Assembly: GCF_000224145.3 (NCBI RefSeq)
Contig: NC_020179.2
Coordinates: 2,242,020 to 2,306,019, forward strand
DNA from: Ciona intestinalis
Lineage: Eukaryota > Chordata > Ascidiacea > Phlebobranchia > Cionidae
Length of the DNA: 64,000 bases
Reading direction: 5' to 3'
Positions within the stretch are counted from its first letter, which is position 1. Each line of letters starts with the position of its first letter. The position numbers were made by a program, and so were the translations under genes. Below, in pieces: positions 61,374 through 64,000 of this stretch. The notes under the pieces are model-generated. The model searched no databases. It was not told where the DNA came from and saw only the letters and a program-made list of their open reading frames with translations.

Positions 61374-62280
61374 AAAGCAAATGTAACAGAAAAGGATTTT
61401 TTAATCTTAAAGGTTGTCTTATCATACAACGTAAATACTCGCTAATTTCTAATGTTAAAATCTAACTCTACGTTTTACACACATGATTTAATTGTTCTAC
61501 TTTTACTAATTTGTTTATTGTTCTACTTTATACAGTTATTAGTAATAGTTTATAGAAAGAAACGAGGAGTAAAATGCTTGTAAGATCAGGGCTGAAAAAA
61601 GTCTTTTTTGAGGAACTTTGTTTTGACTTAGTCGCTTTCATTTCATGTCGAAGAAACGTAAGTTTGCCAAATCAGCCATTTCGGACCTATGTATATTATG
61701 CTCCACAGCAAATCACATATATTCATTAGGTAGATTTATAGTAGTTACCAGTTAATTGGCCCTCTGAATACGCGAAGCGAAATAAATGTTAGGGAGGTGA
61801 CAAGTGGATGGACTTTATTTTTGTCTGTTACGTTTTCGTAGCACCAAATCTTTACTGCATTTTATTACACAAGAATCATTCAACTCTGTGAGCTTCAGAT
61901 CAGGAAATTTATTATATAGTATAATGGGGGAAGATGGGGACACGTAAGCACATATTGCCAAAATGTATGACGCTTTTTTGGTTGATACAACGAATTAGTA
62001 CTGTCATACCTTTATTAATTGACAAAAATTAAAAATATTTATTAAAACACACGAAGAGTTATTTAGCGATTCACACCACATGTGTAGTTTTACCAATTCG
62101 AAAACAGGGTAAGACAGGACAGTTTAAAACGCTTGTTAATTTTGATAATTAAATGATGTTTTATCAAAAATACCACGAAGTATTGCTAAAAGCCTTAAAA
62201 TCAAGTTACGTTCTTTTTCTGGCCCAACTGCTATGGTTTAACTTTAACAGGTCGCCTATACTACAATATATTAATGTATA

Positions 62281-62637
62281 GAATAGGGTGGGGTTAGATG
62301 AAACACTTTTTCGGACGAGACTTTTTTCTTTTTTCGGAATCCCGTTTAGTGATAATCAGGATAATAATATTACAAAATTATTTGACAGTATTATCACGAA
62401 TTTATAAAACGCGAGTCAAAGCCGATTGGGGATTTTAAATATTAAAAATATATGTATATATTAGGGTGGGGGAAGATGAGACACTTCGTCAGGCGAGACT
62501 TTTTTTAATTTTCCTTTTACGGACCCCCATTTAATGATAATCAGGAATATAATGTTACAGAATTATTATCACAGCTTTATAAAACGTGCGTCAAGGCATA
62601 TTGTTGGTTTTAAATATTAAAAAAAGCAATACAGTAG
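62281..62637 (+). repeat. Tandem pair of ~178-bp units
   Basis: Both units start AGGGTGGGG(T/G) followed by AGATGAAACAC or AGATGAGACAC. They then share CGAGACTTTTTT, AATGATAATCAGGA and TTTATAAAACG(C/T)G(A/C)GTCAA in order. They look like diverged relatives of the MITE ends. Confidence 0.7.
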
Positions 62638-62827
62638 GGTGAGGGAAGATGGGACATCTTTTAACTGTGTTTTCACGTCCCATTTAGCAGTAAACAAAGA
62701 ACATTCAAACATTTATAAAGTTATATCCTCACGATTCCCATAGACTGTTGTTAAATGATTAAAACACGATCAGGATATTTGGATATTATGTGCTAAAGCT
62801 GTCCCATCTTACCCCACCCTACTATAT
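62633..62827. repeat. MITE, best-preserved copy
   Basis: This ~195-bp copy shows the family structure well. Terminal inverted repeats begin CAGTAGGGTGAGGGAAGATG and end CTTACCCCACCCTACTATAT. Internally there are CGTCCCATTTAGCAGTAAAC and AAAACACGATCAGGATATTT. It carries no open frame, so it is non-autonomous. It resembles MITEs described from Ciona; the family name was not checked. Confidence 0.88.
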
Positions 62828-63349
62828 GGTACGATGGGAAAAATGGGACGCTTATGCACATATTGCTAAATATTTCCAAAATGAAAATAGAGGGCGGTTT
62901 TTGGGTAATACCACGTAAAAAGTACTATCATTGACTACAATTTAATAAAATATAATAAAACACACGAGGAGTTATTTAGCAATCTGCACAACAGGTGAAA
63001 TTTTACAAATTCGAAAAAACACAGGGTAAGATGGACAGTTTAAAATCATTGTTAATTTTGATTATTGAGTGAGTTTATTTTGCTATTAACAATTGCTATT
63101 GTTTAAACATCCATCAATTGATAAATATTGTATCCTACAAATGTATATAAACTCGAAATAACAGCAAAATTGATAATAACGAATAATAAAGTTTACATTT
63201 TTGCCACAAATTGGGTATTACTACGCTGTTTTTCGCCCAAGCCGCTTCTCATAAATTATCTCCAAGTGCAAATGACCAAATTTCGACTATGATTTACAAA
63301 AGAATATCTTTTTATCATATCAGTATCTTATAGTTGAGTCTATTTTTAC

Positions 63350-64000
63350 TTTGCAAACCGAATTCCAAAAAATTTTAACTTTAAAACAGTGCAATTATTT
63401 TTTTATGCAAAAACACACAAAAAATATTGTTTTCATATTACAAACTTCGAAAAATTGTTTTAATAAAAACTACAGTTACTAGTTTTAAGCAAGTAAATAT
63501 TGAAAAAAAAAACTTTTACATTAGTTTTACAACAATTTTTTTTTTGCAAAATATTTTTCGAAAAATAATTAAGTACAAAACAGTACAACTACAATTTTTA
63601 TAAAAAAAAAACAAAAAAATTATTTTTTTCATGTTTCCCAAAGGAATTCAAAAAAATGTTTCAATTAAAAGTGTACAGTTACTTGTTTTCAACAATAAAA
63701 AATTAAAATTTTTACAAAAAAATTTAACAATAGTTTTTACAACAAATGTTTTTTTTGCAAAATATATTTTCGAAAAAAATTTATGTTTAAAACGGTACAA
63801 CAAAAATTTTTATGCAAAAAAAAAACAAAAAAAAATTGTTTTTCATGTTTTCCAAAGGAATTAAAAAAATGTTTTAATTAAAACTGTACAGTTACTTGTT
63901 TTAAACAATATAAAATAAAAATTTTAATAAAAAAACGTTCATCATTAGTTTTTAAAACATTTTTTTGCATAACCTTTTTGGACAATTTTAACATTAGTTA
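63350..64000. repeat. AT-rich satellite, ~195-215-bp period
   Basis: The word CATGTTT(C/T)CCAAAGGAATT recurs at 63630 and 63844, with a diverged CATATTACAAACTTCG at 63435. ACAGTTACTTGTTTT and TTTTTTGCAAAATAT recur in the same register. The array runs off the window. Confidence 0.75.

Larger units (their letters stand above)
61915..63045 (+). repeat. Direct repeat pair bracketing the tandem units
   Basis: 61915-62130 and 62820-63045 share GCACATATTGC, AAAACACACGA(A/G)GAGTTATT, TAGC(G/A)AT and CAGGGTAAGA(C/T) in the same order and spacing. Confidence 0.7.
61374..64000. other. Repeat-filled region downstream of COPB1
   Basis: No gene is supported. The stretch contains a directly repeated pair at 61915-62130 and 62820-63045, a tandem pair at 62281-62458 and 62459-62637, a full-length MITE at 62633-62827 and an AT-rich satellite from about 63350 to the window edge. 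Open frames at the right end are translations of the satellite. Confidence 0.7.

Noticed and set aside
63631..63864. A 77-codon open frame at the right edge
   Set aside because: It is a translation of the AT-rich satellite (Lys/Asn/Phe only), not a gene.

Overview
The window is AT-rich, intron-dense animal DNA. It holds four well-supported protein-coding genes, all on the + strand, separated and invaded by many small transposon-derived repeats. The coatomer and Werner helicase homologues, the short exons with GT/AG junctions, the tRNA-headed SINEs and the short TIR elements beginning with a GTAGGGTGGGG-like end fit a tunicate of the genus Ciona. The genus is an inference from repeat style and gene content; no database was searched.

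Layout. (1) 1-14.9 kb: a tandem pair of paralogous secreted proteins with the order LU-like (Ly6/uPAR-type) domain, four CCP/sushi domains, one vWA domain. The first lacks its signal-peptide exon, which lies before the window. The second is complete (14 exons, 590 codons before the stop). (2) 16.4-33.6 kb: a Werner-type RecQ helicase of 25 exons (1198 aa) with helicase, zinc-binding, RQC and HRDC regions but no N-terminal exonuclease. (3) 34.6-43.3 kb: an atypical E2F with two DNA-binding domains, E2F7/8 type, of 16 exons (971 aa). (4) 46.7-61.2 kb: coatomer subunit beta, COPB1, of 19 exons (964 aa). In the three complete intron-exon models other than the partial first gene, and in the complete LU-CCP-vWA gene, the summed exon lengths are exact multiples of three and all phases join, which supports the hand-built splice sites.

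Assembly. The sequence has three runs of exactly 50 N (19263-19312, 47135-47184, 49771-49820). Each is flanked by the same sequence on both sides, so they look like unmerged contig overlaps, probably allelic, and not true gaps. The largest duplicates COPB1 exon 1 (at 46687 and 47922). The locus is therefore probably about 1.5 kb shorter than drawn.

Repeats. The first 14 kb is packed with about fifteen copies of one ~190-bp inverted-repeat MITE family, mostly inside introns of the LU-CCP-vWA genes. A tRNA-headed SINE family is spread through the WRN, E2F and COPB1 introns. Other families include a hAT-like element with target duplication, a ~800-bp TIR element inserted in a SINE, palindromic elements, one of them structurally polymorphic just upstream of COPB1, and an AT-rich satellite at the right edge.

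Function. WRN and E2F7/8 are both S-phase/DNA-damage genes and sit next to each other, but about 1 kb separates them and nothing shows an operon. COPB1 is a housekeeping trafficking gene. The most unusual biology is the LU-CCP4-vWA pair, whose CCP-vWA order recalls the non-catalytic part of complement factor B/C2, and the Werner homologue that begins where the exonuclease would end.
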